Source: Sporothrix humicola
Lineage: Eukaryota; Ascomycota; Sordariomycetes; Ophiostomatales; Ophiostomataceae
DNA length: 64,000 nucleotides
Assembly (NCBI GenBank): GCA_021396245.1
Contig: WNYE01000059.1
Location: forward strand, 124,001-188,000
Reading direction: 5' to 3'
The notes under the pieces were generated by a model. The model searched no databases. It was not told where the DNA came from and saw nothing but the letters and a program-made list of their open reading frames with translations. Numbering within the stretch: position 1 is the stretch's first letter; each line of letters opens with the position of its first letter. Positions 10,040 to 20,400 of the stretch are shown one piece after another. Both the position numbers and the translations under genes were made by a program.

Positions 10040-12993
10040 ATGAGCGACAGTGACACCGATGTCCAGTCGTCGTCGTTGCAGGGTACGCTTTTGCTCTTGC
10101 TCTCAGAGATTTCGCAATTAACAGTTCACCATGTATACTAACTATCACCATAGGTCTGTACCTGACCATCGCCCCTGTGGCGCTCGTCTCGGCAGTCTAC
10201 TTCACCATCTTCCTTGTCCTTCGTCGCAAGCAGAAGCGCTGGTATGCGCCCCGTACATATCTGGGCACCATCAAGGAGGAGTAAGTTTGTTTTCTGCCAC
10301 CATTTTCTATTTTCGTCAAGCTGCGACTATGCTACATTCACGAAAGATATGATTTGCTGACCAGCCTCTCTGGCAGGCAACGTTCGCCCGAGCTTCCTGG
10401 TGGAATGTTCAACTGGTTCAAGAACTACTTCAAGCTGCCCGATCTGTACGCCCTTCAGCACCAGTCTCTTGATGCCTACCTCTTCTTGCGTTTCCTGCGC
10501 ATGACTGTCATCATCACCTTTGTTGGCTGCGTCATCACTTGGCCCATTCTGTTCCCCGTCAACGCCACGGGCGGCGGCGGCGCGACGCAGCTGGACATTC
10601 TGTCCTACTCCAATGTCGACAGCAGCACCTTCCAGAAGCGCTACCGCTACTTTGCGCATCTGTTCGTCTCCTGGGTCTACTACATCTTCATCATGTACCT
10701 GATCTTCCGCGAGTTTGTTTTCTACATCAACCTGCGCCAGGCCTTCCTGCTCAGCCCCTTCTACTCGCAGCGCCTTTCGTCTCGCACTGTGCTGTTTACT
10801 TGCGTCCCTGAGGCTCTCCGTGATGAGCGCCGCGTCCGCAAGGTCTTCGGCTCCCACGTGCGCAACGTCTGGATCAACCGCGATACCAAGCTGCTGGATG
10901 AGCATGTCAAGGACCGCGATAAGGCTGCCTTCCGTCTGGAGAAGGCCGAAGTGAAGCTCCTCAAAACCGCTGACAAGAATCGTCGCAAGGCTATCAAGAA
11001 GGGCGAGGCACAGCCCGCGGTCAAGGACGAAAACAACAACCAGAACATCGATTATAGCAGGGGCGACTCGGGCAGCATGGCATCTCAATGGGTGCCCCAG
11101 AAGAAGCGTCCTACCCACCGTCTTGGTCTCCTTGGTCTCATTGGCAAGAAGGTTGACTCCATCGACTACTGCCGTACCGAGATCCAGCGCCTTTCGCCCC
11201 TTATTGTCCAGGAGCAGAACGAGTACCACCAGGGCGTGCCCAAGGCTGGCCCGGCCGTCTTTGTTGAGTTCGACACGCAGGCCGCCGCCGAGAACGCTTA
11301 CCAGTCCCTGGCCCACCACGAGGGCCTGCACATGGCTCGCTTCATTGGTATCACGCCCTCGGATGTTGTCTGGTCTTCGCTGAACATTCCCTGGTGGCAG
11401 CTTGTTGTCCGCCGCTACGCCGTCATTGCCTTCATCGCTGCGCTCATTATCTTCTGGGCCATCCCTGTCGCCGTCGTCGGTGTGATCAGCAACGTCAACT
11501 ACCTCGAGACGATCTCGTTCCTTACCTGGCTGCAGAAGGTGCCCAAGATCATCATGGGTTTCATCACTGGTCTTCTGCCTTCCGTTGCCCTGTCTATCCT
11601 GATGTCCCTTGTGCCTGTCGTCATGCGTCTGTGTGCCCGCCTGTCTGGTGAGCCGTCCAACTCGCGCGTCGAGCTGTTCACGCAAAACGCCTACTTTGCC
11701 TTCCAGGTCATCCAGGTGTTCCTTGTCACGACTGTTGCCTCGTCCGCGTCCGCTGTTGCGAAGCAAATTGCTGGAAACGCTACCTCTGTCACCGGTCTTC
11801 TGGCTACAAACCTGCCCAAGGCCTCCAACTTCTACATGTCCTACTTCATTGTCCAGGGCTTGACGGTCGCTGCTGGTGTCATCTCGCAGGTTGTCGGTTT
11901 CTTCATCTTCCACCTCATGTACAAGTACGTTGCTGGCACGCCCCGCGGCTTGTACCAGAAGTGGGCCAGCCTCAGTGCCATTTCCTGGGGCAGCACCCTT
12001 CCTGTGTACACCAACATTGCCGTCATTGCCATCACTTACTCGGCCATTGCTCCTCTGGTGCTCGGCTGGGCCTGCCTGGGTATGGCTTTCTTCTACTTTG
12101 CGTACCGCTACAACATCCTGTTCGTTTCGGACACGCAGATTGACACGCGCGGCCTGATCTACCCGCGTGCCCTGAAGCAGCTGATGACTGGTATCTACCT
12201 GTCCGAGATCTGCATGATCGGCCTCTTTGGTGCCTCTGTTGCTCCCATCCAGCTTGCTCTCCAGGTCGTCTTCCTTGTCTTCACCGTTCTCTTCCACATT
12301 GGCATGGTGAATGCTCTGGACCCTCTGCTGTACAACATGCCCCAGAGCTTGTTGGCTGAGGAGGAGGCTCGTCGCATTAACGATGAAGAGCGTGCGCCTG
12401 CTGTTGCTGGTGCTGCCCCTGCTGGCGTTGTCGGTGACGGCCCTATTCCGGCCGAGATTGCCCCTGCCGGCACGCACAATAGCGCTGGCGGCGTTGACTA
12501 TGAGCAAGAGAAGATTAGAGAGGCTTCGGGCTCTGGTGCCAACGGTGCCAACGGAGCCAATGGTGCCAATGGCGTTAAGGGTGCTAACGGAGCCAATGCC
12601 AACGCTAATGCCGAAGACTTTGGATACACTGGTGCTCTGGCCAAACCGCCGACCAAGAGCAGCTTCCTCCTTCGCTTCCTGAAGCCTTGGATCTTTGACA
12701 ACTACGAGTCCATGCGCCAGCTTGTTCCTCAGGCTGCCAACAACATCAACTTCAGGGAGATGTACACCGAGGAGGTTGAGAGGAATGCTTACAACCCCCC
12801 TTCGGTTGGCAGCACGGCTCCTCTGTTGTGGATCCCCTCGGACGACGCCAACATTTCGAAGCAGGAGGTTGCCCACTCGAGCGCCGTCATCGAGATGACG
12901 GATGCTGGTAGCTGGTTCGACGACAAGGGCAAGATCGATTGGGAGCGCGAGAAGATGCAGCCCCCGATCTGGGAAGAGCGCGTTCTCTACTAA
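10040..12993 (+). CDS. OSCA/TMEM63/CSC1-family calcium-permeable stress-gated cation channel (DUF221)
   Basis: Three exons, 10040-10082, 10154-10280 and 10377-12993, give a 928-residue protein. Intron 1 has a GTACGC donor and a TACTAAC branch site 12 bases before its acceptor; intron 2 has GTAAGT and CAG. The joined frame reads through a family-typical segment (RRKQKRWYAPRTYLG, then RSPELPGGMFNWF). The layout is that of the fungal RSN1/PHM7/CSC1 family: an N-terminal membrane segment at residues 16-37, two more before about 150, a cytosolic domain, then a multi-pass C-terminal channel region. Members are mechanically or osmotically gated cation channels. A low-complexity Ala-Asn-Gly stretch at about 777-802 sits in the cytosolic tail. 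Which yeast paralogue it matches cannot be decided here, so no symbol is given. Confidence 0.93.
12537..12610 (+). repeat. in-frame 9-base repeat encoding Ala-Asn-Gly units
   Basis: Imperfect copies of GCCAACGGT/GCCAATGGT run in tandem inside the channel gene and encode (ANG)n, ending in (AN)n. The repeat stays in frame and falls in the hydrophilic C-terminal region, so copy-number changes would alter only linker length. Confidence 0.8.
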
Positions 12994-13498
12994 ACATTTT
13001 TGACATGTCATTGATGTTTATGTGGCTTTCGCCTCCTTTCCATAAACACACTCCCTTTCTCTCTTGGTCCTTTTTTTTCTTTTCTTTTTTTTTTTTTAAT
13101 ATTCCCCGCCGCTCTAATTTTTGGTTTGGCTTTGTTTGCTTTGATGGGTTGCAATTCGGCCGCAGCATATTGTGCTCGGATGCCTCTTTTGTTTTATTTT
13201 GGAAACTCGGGAAAAAAAAAAAGATCATAAAATATAATTAGTCTGAACCCATTGGTGAGATGCTGGTGGTTGAAATGGGTATAGATTTTCGGTGAACGAG
13301 GAGTTGGACAGTGCTTCCTTTAGGATAAAGGAACGCGAAAAGATATCCCTGGGAATGTCTAGTTTCACTTGTTATTGTTTAATACATGGACTTTTAAATG
13401 ACTGATGACCTTGTGATGCATGTGTATTAATACATCCTACAATGGGGGTATAAGTAAAGTGGTTGGTATGTACAGTGTAAATATGAAAGATGCGGTAA
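12994..13498. other. convergent 3' intergenic region
   Basis: This separates the 3' ends of the channel gene (+) and the phosphopantetheinyl transferase gene (-). It has T-rich runs at 13068-13098 and an A-rich stretch near 13210-13240, consistent with 3' untranslated and polyadenylation sequence. I see no gene. Confidence 0.6.
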
Positions 13499-14203
13499 TT
13501 AGGTATGCTCAACACCTAAACACACGGCCGTGGCATATTCGCCGTCGTGGCTGATGCTGATGCGGGCTTCCTGCTCGACGATATCGCCATCCCTGGCATC
13601 TTCAGTACTGCTCTGCTCGAGAGAATAGACCCGGACAAAGGCAAGGGGTGGCCCGCTGTTGGCATTCCGATGTCGAACCACGGCGTCGCCCGGTGTGTCT
13701 TTGTCTTTGTCCGGTTTTCGCCGAGCAATTCGCACGTCTTGCAATGTCAGACCGGGCAAATGTGGATGCGCCTTGATGGCCGCCTCTTTTGCAGCAAACC
13801 GACCGGCCAGAAACCGTGCTGCAAGCCAGAGCGGGGAGGATTCGTTGGGCGGCGTGGACGTGCCGACCTCATCTTGTGGTAGGGATGCTCCTTTGGCCAG
13901 CAATGCGACGGCCGCATGGGCCGTTATCGTACTTGGCGAGGCCAATACTGTCGTGTCTGATGATCCCAGAGCATCGACTTCTGACGGTGTCAGGACCCGC
14001 CGGATGAAGCGGGATGCTGTTGTCTGTTTTGGTGGCGATGATATTGAAGGCGATGATGAAGGTGTCGATGAAGATGCTGGCTTTGCCTTTTTCAGAATGG
14101 CATAGACGCGTGATACATGGCAAATATCGGTGCCGACATGCAATTGAGGCAGACCAATGGGTATCACACGGGACGCTGCCCGGAAAATGGGCGTTGGCCG
14201 CAT
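13499..14203 (-). CDS. PPT2: AcpS-type 4'-phosphopantetheinyl transferase (holo-ACP synthase), probably mitochondrial
   Basis: A 234-residue single-exon protein. It carries the hallmarks of the AcpS family: VGTDI at residues 23-27, with Asp26 as the expected metal ligand, and GRFAAKEAAIKA at 134-145, with Glu140 as the second ligand. A C-terminal SISHDGEYATAVCL strand completes the fold. The enzyme moves phosphopantetheine from CoA to a conserved Ser of an acyl carrier protein. The fungal stand-alone form (yeast Ppt2) activates mitochondrial ACP. The N-terminus (MRPTPIFRAASRVIPIG) is Arg-rich and lacks acidic residues, which suits mitochondrial import. A Ser/Pro-rich insert at about 42-62 separates the first motif from the rest and is larger than in bacterial AcpS. 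It converges with the channel gene and lies 651 bases from the next leftward gene. Confidence 0.9.
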   Translation of the reverse strand: MRPTPIFRAASRVIPIGLPQLHVGTDICHVSRVYAILKKAKPASSSTPSSSPSISSPPKQTTASRFIRRVLTPSEVDALGSSDTTVLASPSTITAHAAVALLAKGASLPQDEVGTSTPPNESSPLWLAARFLAGRFAAKEAAIKAHPHLPGLTLQDVRIARRKPDKDKDTPGDAVVRHRNANSGPPLAFVRVYSLEQSSTEDARDGDIVEQEARISISHDGEYATAVCLGVEHT

Positions 14204-14854
14204 CTGGAGGCTGTTGTGATGAGTTGTGGTAATGTGGATGAGAGTGTTTGAAGGAGTGAATGAGAAGTGAGGTTAAATTTTGAGTGGCCTGCCTGACCGC
14301 TATGGAGATAAGATAAGCCCTACGGGCCACCACTTACAGTGGTTGGTTCGGGCAACTTTTAGCGCGGTTTGGTACAGCTTCACCACAACTAACGTCATTC
14401 TCACCCTTTCTTTGTCTCAGCAAGCAAACTTGTTTTTCGAGAGAGTTACATTATTTTATTTTGTGTACAGTCGAAAACAAAGAATCAATAACTACTCCAC
14501 GCCAGGTAGACTAATTTCACAAAATATCAAACCAAATGATGTGCAAAAAATGGAAAGCAGTAAATACAATCTGATGTGTTATCATGGGATCCAGACATAA
14601 GGATCATAAAGAGTGCAAACAATGCAACCCTGGCAATGCAAGACGTAAATTTGAGATGTGTTGAGGTTTTGTGGAGATGGAAAATGGGTCGTATTTCTTG
14701 TTACTTGTGGTTTGCTTCGTATGAAGGGTGTTTTGTCGAATGGTAAAAGGCTCAGGACTGTGCATTCTTGTCGACTTGCGTCCTGCCGAATGGTTGTGCA
14801 TTCAGTTGAGAGCAGTTAAAGTGAACTCAATGAACCTGTCGGTTTGCGTCCTGT
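14204..14854. other. intergenic region between two leftward genes
   Basis: Probably holds the promoter of the phosphopantetheinyl transferase gene (near 14204) and the 3' untranslated region of the DUF1774 gene (near 14854). It is moderately AT-rich around 14420-14600. I see no further gene or repeat. Confidence 0.55.
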
Positions 14855-15724
14855 TTACTGATCGTCAAGCAGAGGAGCACGCTCAGAGTCGCGGCTGATG
14901 ACCAGCACAGACGGCTCGGAGCCCGTCCACGCCGGCACGGCCACGGCGACGGTCGTGAGGAACAGGATGCTCATCACCGTAAAGGCAAAGATCCACTGCA
15001 GAGCAACGATCTGGTGCAGGAACTGGCCGGTACCGAGAGCAGCAGCCAGAATCGACAGAGCAAAGCCCATCGAGTAGTCGCCGTAGATCATGACGTAGAA
15101 GAGACCGTAGGCAAGAATTGCCCACACAAAGACATTGGCCAGGATGCGCATCGGCAGGCTGTCGGCGTGCGGGACCATAATGGCGCCGTTCCAGTAGATG
15201 GCCACAAACGTCCAGGCAAGCGGGCCGGCCACAGTCGGCGTGTGAACAAGGCCGCGGGGGTGCGAGGCCGAGGGGTGGCGGAAGTAGAGGCTCGACAGGT
15301 TGACAAAGTTGAGCAGCAGCATGATCTCGGCCCAGAAGAAGTGGCCGCTGACAAAGAAGAGCACAAAGATCGTGTGCAGCAGGTTGTTCACAATAAAATG
15401 GGAGCCGACGGCGACCGCAGCGCCGACACGCTCGGACTGGTGGGCCGAGGCAAAGAGGTGGCCTAGGTAGCCGGCCTGGGAGAGGTACAGGCTGATAAAG
15501 TAGACGTAAACGATGATCATGTTGAGCGAGAAGGCGGTCGGGTGCAGGCGGTTCTGGACGGCGATACGGTGAGCGTTGTGGCCCCAGCCATGGGGAGAGC
15601 GGATCGAGTAGTAGACGGAGATGGCGACGGCGAGAGCCCACGACGTGAGCGTGAGCACACGGTAGGTGGCAAGCTCGCTGCGGGTGCGGCTTTCACGCCG
15701 AGCAAAGGGGTTGAGGCGGTCCAT
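14855..15724 (-). CDS. DUF1774-type fungal multi-pass membrane protein
   Basis: A 289-residue single-exon protein opening with MDRLNPFARRES, a start I associate with the fungal DUF1774 family. About seven or eight hydrophobic segments follow, including LTLTSWALAVAISVYY, NMIIVYVYFISLYL, HTIFVLFFVSGHFFWAEIML, TFVAIYWNGAIMV, ILANVFVWAILAYGLFYVMI and IFAFTVMSILFLTTVAVAV. The tail ends in an acidic ERAPLLDDQ, whose LL could act as a sorting signal. The function is unknown to me; location in an internal or plasma membrane is inferred. The upstream DNA (15725-16300) is strongly C/T-rich on the sense strand, like other leaders here. The family assignment is from memory of the N-terminal motif and topology. 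Confidence 0.72.
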   Translation of the reverse strand: MDRLNPFARRESRTRSELATYRVLTLTSWALAVAISVYYSIRSPHGWGHNAHRIAVQNRLHPTAFSLNMIIVYVYFISLYLSQAGYLGHLFASAHQSERVGAAVAVGSHFIVNNLLHTIFVLFFVSGHFFWAEIMLLLNFVNLSSLYFRHPSASHPRGLVHTPTVAGPLAWTFVAIYWNGAIMVPHADSLPMRILANVFVWAILAYGLFYVMIYGDYSMGFALSILAAALGTGQFLHQIVALQWIFAFTVMSILFLTTVAVAVPAWTGSEPSVLVISRDSERAPLLDDQ

Positions 15725-17421
15725 GACGTTTTTTTTATTTTTTTATTTGGTTAACGATGAATGTTTAGCCGAAAAGGAACGATGGCGATGATGGTGATGA
15801 TGGAAAGAATAAGGAAAGAGTAATGAAACAATTTGTTCGATGGAGTGTGCAAGGCGAGAAGAGAGGAGCCAGGGGAAGCCGTGGTAGGGAGACTTATAAA
15901 GGAAGGAGGTGAATAAGGAAGGCACCCACGGAGATACTCGTCAGCTATGACGGCACATTGGGAAGGAACGCGGGGAAAGCAGCCGGATAGGAGAAAAGAA
16001 GGGGCAGAATGAAGCAGGGAGGCAGGCAGCAGGTGTGAGGCGGGTGACAGACAAGCAGGAGCGATCGACCAGTGAGTGACCAGAACGAGAGCTGGAGGGG
16101 GCAAGAGGGAGACAGCAAAGCCGAGTGGAATTCTCGTACGGAAGGGAAGGGGGTGAGCTGGGGAGAAAGGCAGGAAGCAGGGGCGAAACAATATACAGTA
16201 GCGAGAGCAGGCACTATGGAGACGAAGGAAAGTACGACGGTGCTGGCCTAGGGAGAAGGCGAGCTCGGACGATGACAGAGGCAGCAGATTTTGTGAGAGT
16301 TATTCCACCTGGAGCTTACGATTGGCGATAATTGGTTTTCTTTTGGGTTTCTTTTTCTGCTCGTTTGTTCTTCTTTTGTCCTTTTACTGTCCTTCCTTTT
16401 TCTTCCACTTGCTTTCGGAGACTTTGACAGTTGGAATTGAATCGTTTGAAACGGTCAATTCACCGTTGGAAAGAACTCCAAACGAACTGAAGACAAAAAC
16501 GAGAAAGAACGAACGAACGAACGAACGAACGGAGAGAATGCCCCTTCTCCAAAATCGATGACGACGTCATGCAACGACACGACGGCGTAGCGTTGCGCTT
16601 TGGCGGCTGGGCGCGGCCTTTGTAGGCCATTGGTGGCACCATTGGGGCACCATCTTGGGGGCACTCAACACTGTTTCGGGGAGTTTTTGGCGGCTTTTGG
16701 CGGTGGTTGGTGGCTACTGAGTGGGCCCCACACTAGCTGCAACTGCAGACCATTCTGTCTTTGTGCTGCGAATGGACCAAAGAGGAGACGGCCGATGAGA
16801 TCGAGGAGGTGGCCTTGCATCGAAGCTAACATTCCCAAGAAAGTGACCAAGAAAGGCAAGAAACTCACACAATCTCACCAATGAGACTCGATCCTGTGAT
16901 AGAACGTGCATGTACGAGAAAACAGGCAGGTTTTGGCAGGCCTTTTTCCATATGTGATTTGCGTCCCGTGATCCGAGCTCCAATCTTCGTGATTTCTTAC
17001 TTTTTGGGTTGTATTTTTGTATTCCCATTGTCCTATGTTCCATTTAATCCTTTTTGAACAAGAGAAAAAGATGATAGCGTGTAGAAAGTAGAAGAGATAT
17101 TACAACAAACAGTACGTACAAAACAATTGGGTATTGCCTCGCAAAAAGAGACGGTACAACATGGAGAAAAACAAGACCAGAAACATGGAAACAGAAGAAG
17201 CAAAAGAAAAAGAAGGAAAAAAGCAAATGACAGACTCCTGGCACCAGCTTTGCCCCCCTCCTTTGTACGCCCCTCCTTGCCCTGTAAAAAAGCAAACAAA
17301 ACATGCACGAATTATGCAAGACACTATATCTTTTTAATTAAAACTTGGGACCGACCCCATTGGCCATGCAGGTGCCCTTGTTTACACAGCCTCTTCCTGG
17401 TGCTTCCTTTCGTCACATCCC
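15725..17421. other. intergenic region: DUF1774 gene leader and HOS3 3' region
   Basis: About 15725-16320 is purine-rich on the + strand and so a C/T-rich leader for the leftward DUF1774 gene. A tetranucleotide repeat lies at 16508-16531. The part near 17330-17421 should be the 3' untranslated region of HOS3. I see no supported gene. Confidence 0.55.
16508..16531. repeat. (AACG)6 microsatellite
   Basis: Six tandem copies of AACG, flanked by GAGAAAG and GAGAGAATG, lie in the presumed upstream region of the DUF1774 gene. Confidence 0.85.
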
Positions 17422-20400
17422 CTAGAACTGCTGCTTCCGTGGCGACTTGGTCGGCGATCGCGGCTGTTTGGTTGGCGACAGCGGCGGGGCAGGACCCGAC
17501 GAAGTCGCAGGCCGAGACGAGTTGGAGGTCGTCGCTGCCGAAGCTACCGACAGTCCTGCCGAGCTTGGCCGGGAAGACGACGGCCCGCCGAAAAAGGGGA
17601 TCGACGAGGTCGCCGTGAACACGGGCAGGTCGGCGCGCTTCATAGGCGACGGCGTGGCAGCCATGGGCGTGTGGACTTCGTTGGGTGGCAGCCACTGGAG
17701 AGGTGCAGCCCGTGGCGGTTGTTGTTGTTGCGGCGGAGGCTGGAATTGCTGGGGTGTGCTATCCGGCTGGTAGGGAATGAAGACGGTCGGTGCAGACACG
17801 GGTACTGACGAGATACCCGGGAAGTCGACAACCGTATCTCCACCGAGACCGCCATCCGTGCTGGGCGTGAGGAGTGGCGAGTGGTCGTCGGAGCCGGCAA
17901 TCGAGGATGCGGCCTGGTTCGTGTCGATAGCAAGAGAAGATGGGCCTGCTGCTGCAGCCAGGTTGTCTGCGGTTGACGCCGTTGAATCGGCTTCCGTCAG
18001 GCGGAGTGTCGGCGCGGCGCCAATGGTCTGGGCAACCGGCGTGCTAGGCAGCGCTGCCGTCGAGGATGTAGACGCGGCCGTATCGACGACCTTCTTGGGT
18101 AGAGGTGTCGAGGCAACTTGGATTGTGTCCGCTGGCCAGTCGGCCGACGACTCACGCGAAGACGCAGCAGCAGAAGACTCAGCAGAAGCGGCAGCCTTGT
18201 TTCCCTTCTCCTTCTCGGCAGCCTCCCGTTTGGCCTTTTCACGGGCTTCCTTTTGTGCCGCCGTCACGACATTAATCTTGATCTTGCGCATGCCGCTCGT
18301 CAGCTTGTCGAGATCATCATTGGTAGGCGCCGTAGACGCAGTGGTGGCTGCACTGCTGCTGCTCGTCTTGCGGCTGTAGGGTGGCTTCGTGGTTGTAGTC
18401 GTAGACGAAGAGGCAGCTGCCGCCTTCTTACGGGGCGTCTTGCCTGTCGTGCTGGCTGCCGGACGAGCCTTCCGCGCTGAGAGTGGCGGTGCAGCACTCA
18501 TAGACGAGTCGGGACGAGGAGCCGTTGCGCTGCTGCTATGGGCCGAAGGCGGGCGCGTCGACGAGCCGGTAGATGACGCTGCTCCGCTGACCGAAGAAGG
18601 AACCACTGCAGGAACAGCAGGCACTGGCGGAAGATCAAAGTCGTCCTTTGGCACAACCGTCGACGCTGCACTAAGGCGCCGGCCGGACGACTTGGGCCTG
18701 CCGCCACGGCCCGTTCCGGATGCCACAGGCGTGGCCGTAGCCGAGACAGCGCCGCCAACGGTCTTGCGCCGGTTCTTGCGGTCTAACTCTGGGTCCTCTT
18801 CCTTGATGGCAATTGACGTCGCCGTAGGAGCATTTACGGTTGAGCCAAACGGCTTGACCTGCTTGCGCTCCCGCATAGACACACGCGTCGGCCCACTAGG
18901 CGTCGCGGGTGTTGAGAAGGCGCCGGGCGCGGGCACGTCAATGGTACCCAGCAGAATCTGGCGGTCACGGCGAGCACGTGTTGCTTCGGCCGACAGGTCC
19001 TCCATAGTACAGCTCGTCGTCGACCGATCTCCAGTGGGGATCAGCAGCTTGCTGAGTTCGTGCATGGCAGTGGTCCATGGCACTTCAGGAGGTGGCGGCG
19101 GAGGCGGAGAAGGAGGTCTGGAAGAGGGAGAAGAGGAGAGGCCGCCGGCACCATAGGCGGATGACAGGCCTGACATGCTGCGGCGCAGTTTGGGAGTGTG
19201 AACCACCTTCGCCTGGGACGAGGCAGTGGGTGACGAGTAGGTAGTGGCTGGGTGAGGGGCGCGTTCTGGCTTGGGTTCAGGAGGAGGTGGCGGTGGTGCA
19301 ATGGCAGCTTCGATCTGGTCAAGCTCGGAGGAAGCCCACCATGCAGGGTCATATGGTGCACCCGAGGTAGCCGTCGAGGGCTTCGCATCCTCTTGCATGG
19401 CATCGCCGTTGATATTCAGGGCGCCTAGGCGGCTGCCCATTTCGAAGCCGAGGCCAGACTGGAAGGCCTCGTCGCGCGTAGTGACAGGGTCCGAGCCAGC
19501 CAGGCCGCTGACGTGACTGAGAACACCCGAAAAGAGAGCACGGTCGCTGTAGCCGCCCTCAAGAACACTGATGACGCGGCCAGCGCACTCCTCGTTGGCA
19601 ATCTGGACGACGTCACGCGTGAAGCGAGCATAGAACTCGGTGGGCACATTGACCTTGTGGCGCTGCATGCTGGATGTCTCCCACTCGCTGGCATCGAAGC
19701 CGGCCGAAATGAAAATAGCACTGCGGTCTGCACTGCTCTCACCGCGCTGCGTGGCCTGGTTCTTGAAGAACGTGCGCAGCTTTTCGAGCAGGGCCGCGTA
19801 CTTGCCAGCATACAGGGCCCAGAAAGCAGCCTCCGTCTTCCACGGCTCCAAATGGACATTCCACACGGTCTGGCCGTGGGCGTTTTCGATGCACAGACTG
19901 GCATTCTTGACCTTGTCCTCGTCGCCCGACTCGCAGGGGAACGAGTTGATGTCGTGCAAGCTGAAGTAGCCAATGGACGTCTTCTTCCAGGCGGCCGCGT
20001 TCTTGGTGGCGGAGGCACTGCGGGAATTGTGCTGCCACGCAATGGCCTGCGAGCCGTCGCCGTGGTGCAGGTCAATGTCAACAATGGCCGCGTGGGTCAG
20101 CCCGTGGGATAGAATGGCGTGCATGATGCCAACGTGCACATTATTGATCCAGCAGAAGCCCGAGGGCCAGTCTGCCGAGCAATGGTGGCCCGGAGGACGA
20201 ATGGCAACAAAAGCACGACGGTTCTGAGCCGACGGATCAAAGACGGCATCGACAGCCTCGCAAACACCACCCAAAGCACCCTCGAGAGCTTGAAGGGACT
20301 CAGAGCACAGGTACAGATCGCCCTCGTGCAGCCGGGCAGGCGTGGCGTGGTGATACGGCGGGCCCCGGTCCATGTCCGGGCGCTGCAGCTCCTTGCCGTT

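Noticed and set aside
10327..13011. 894-codon open frame antisense to the channel gene
   Set aside because: It mirrors the strongly biased codons of the sense gene. Its translation is Val/Gly/Asp/Arg-rich with no domain, while the sense frame has clear family motifs and good introns.
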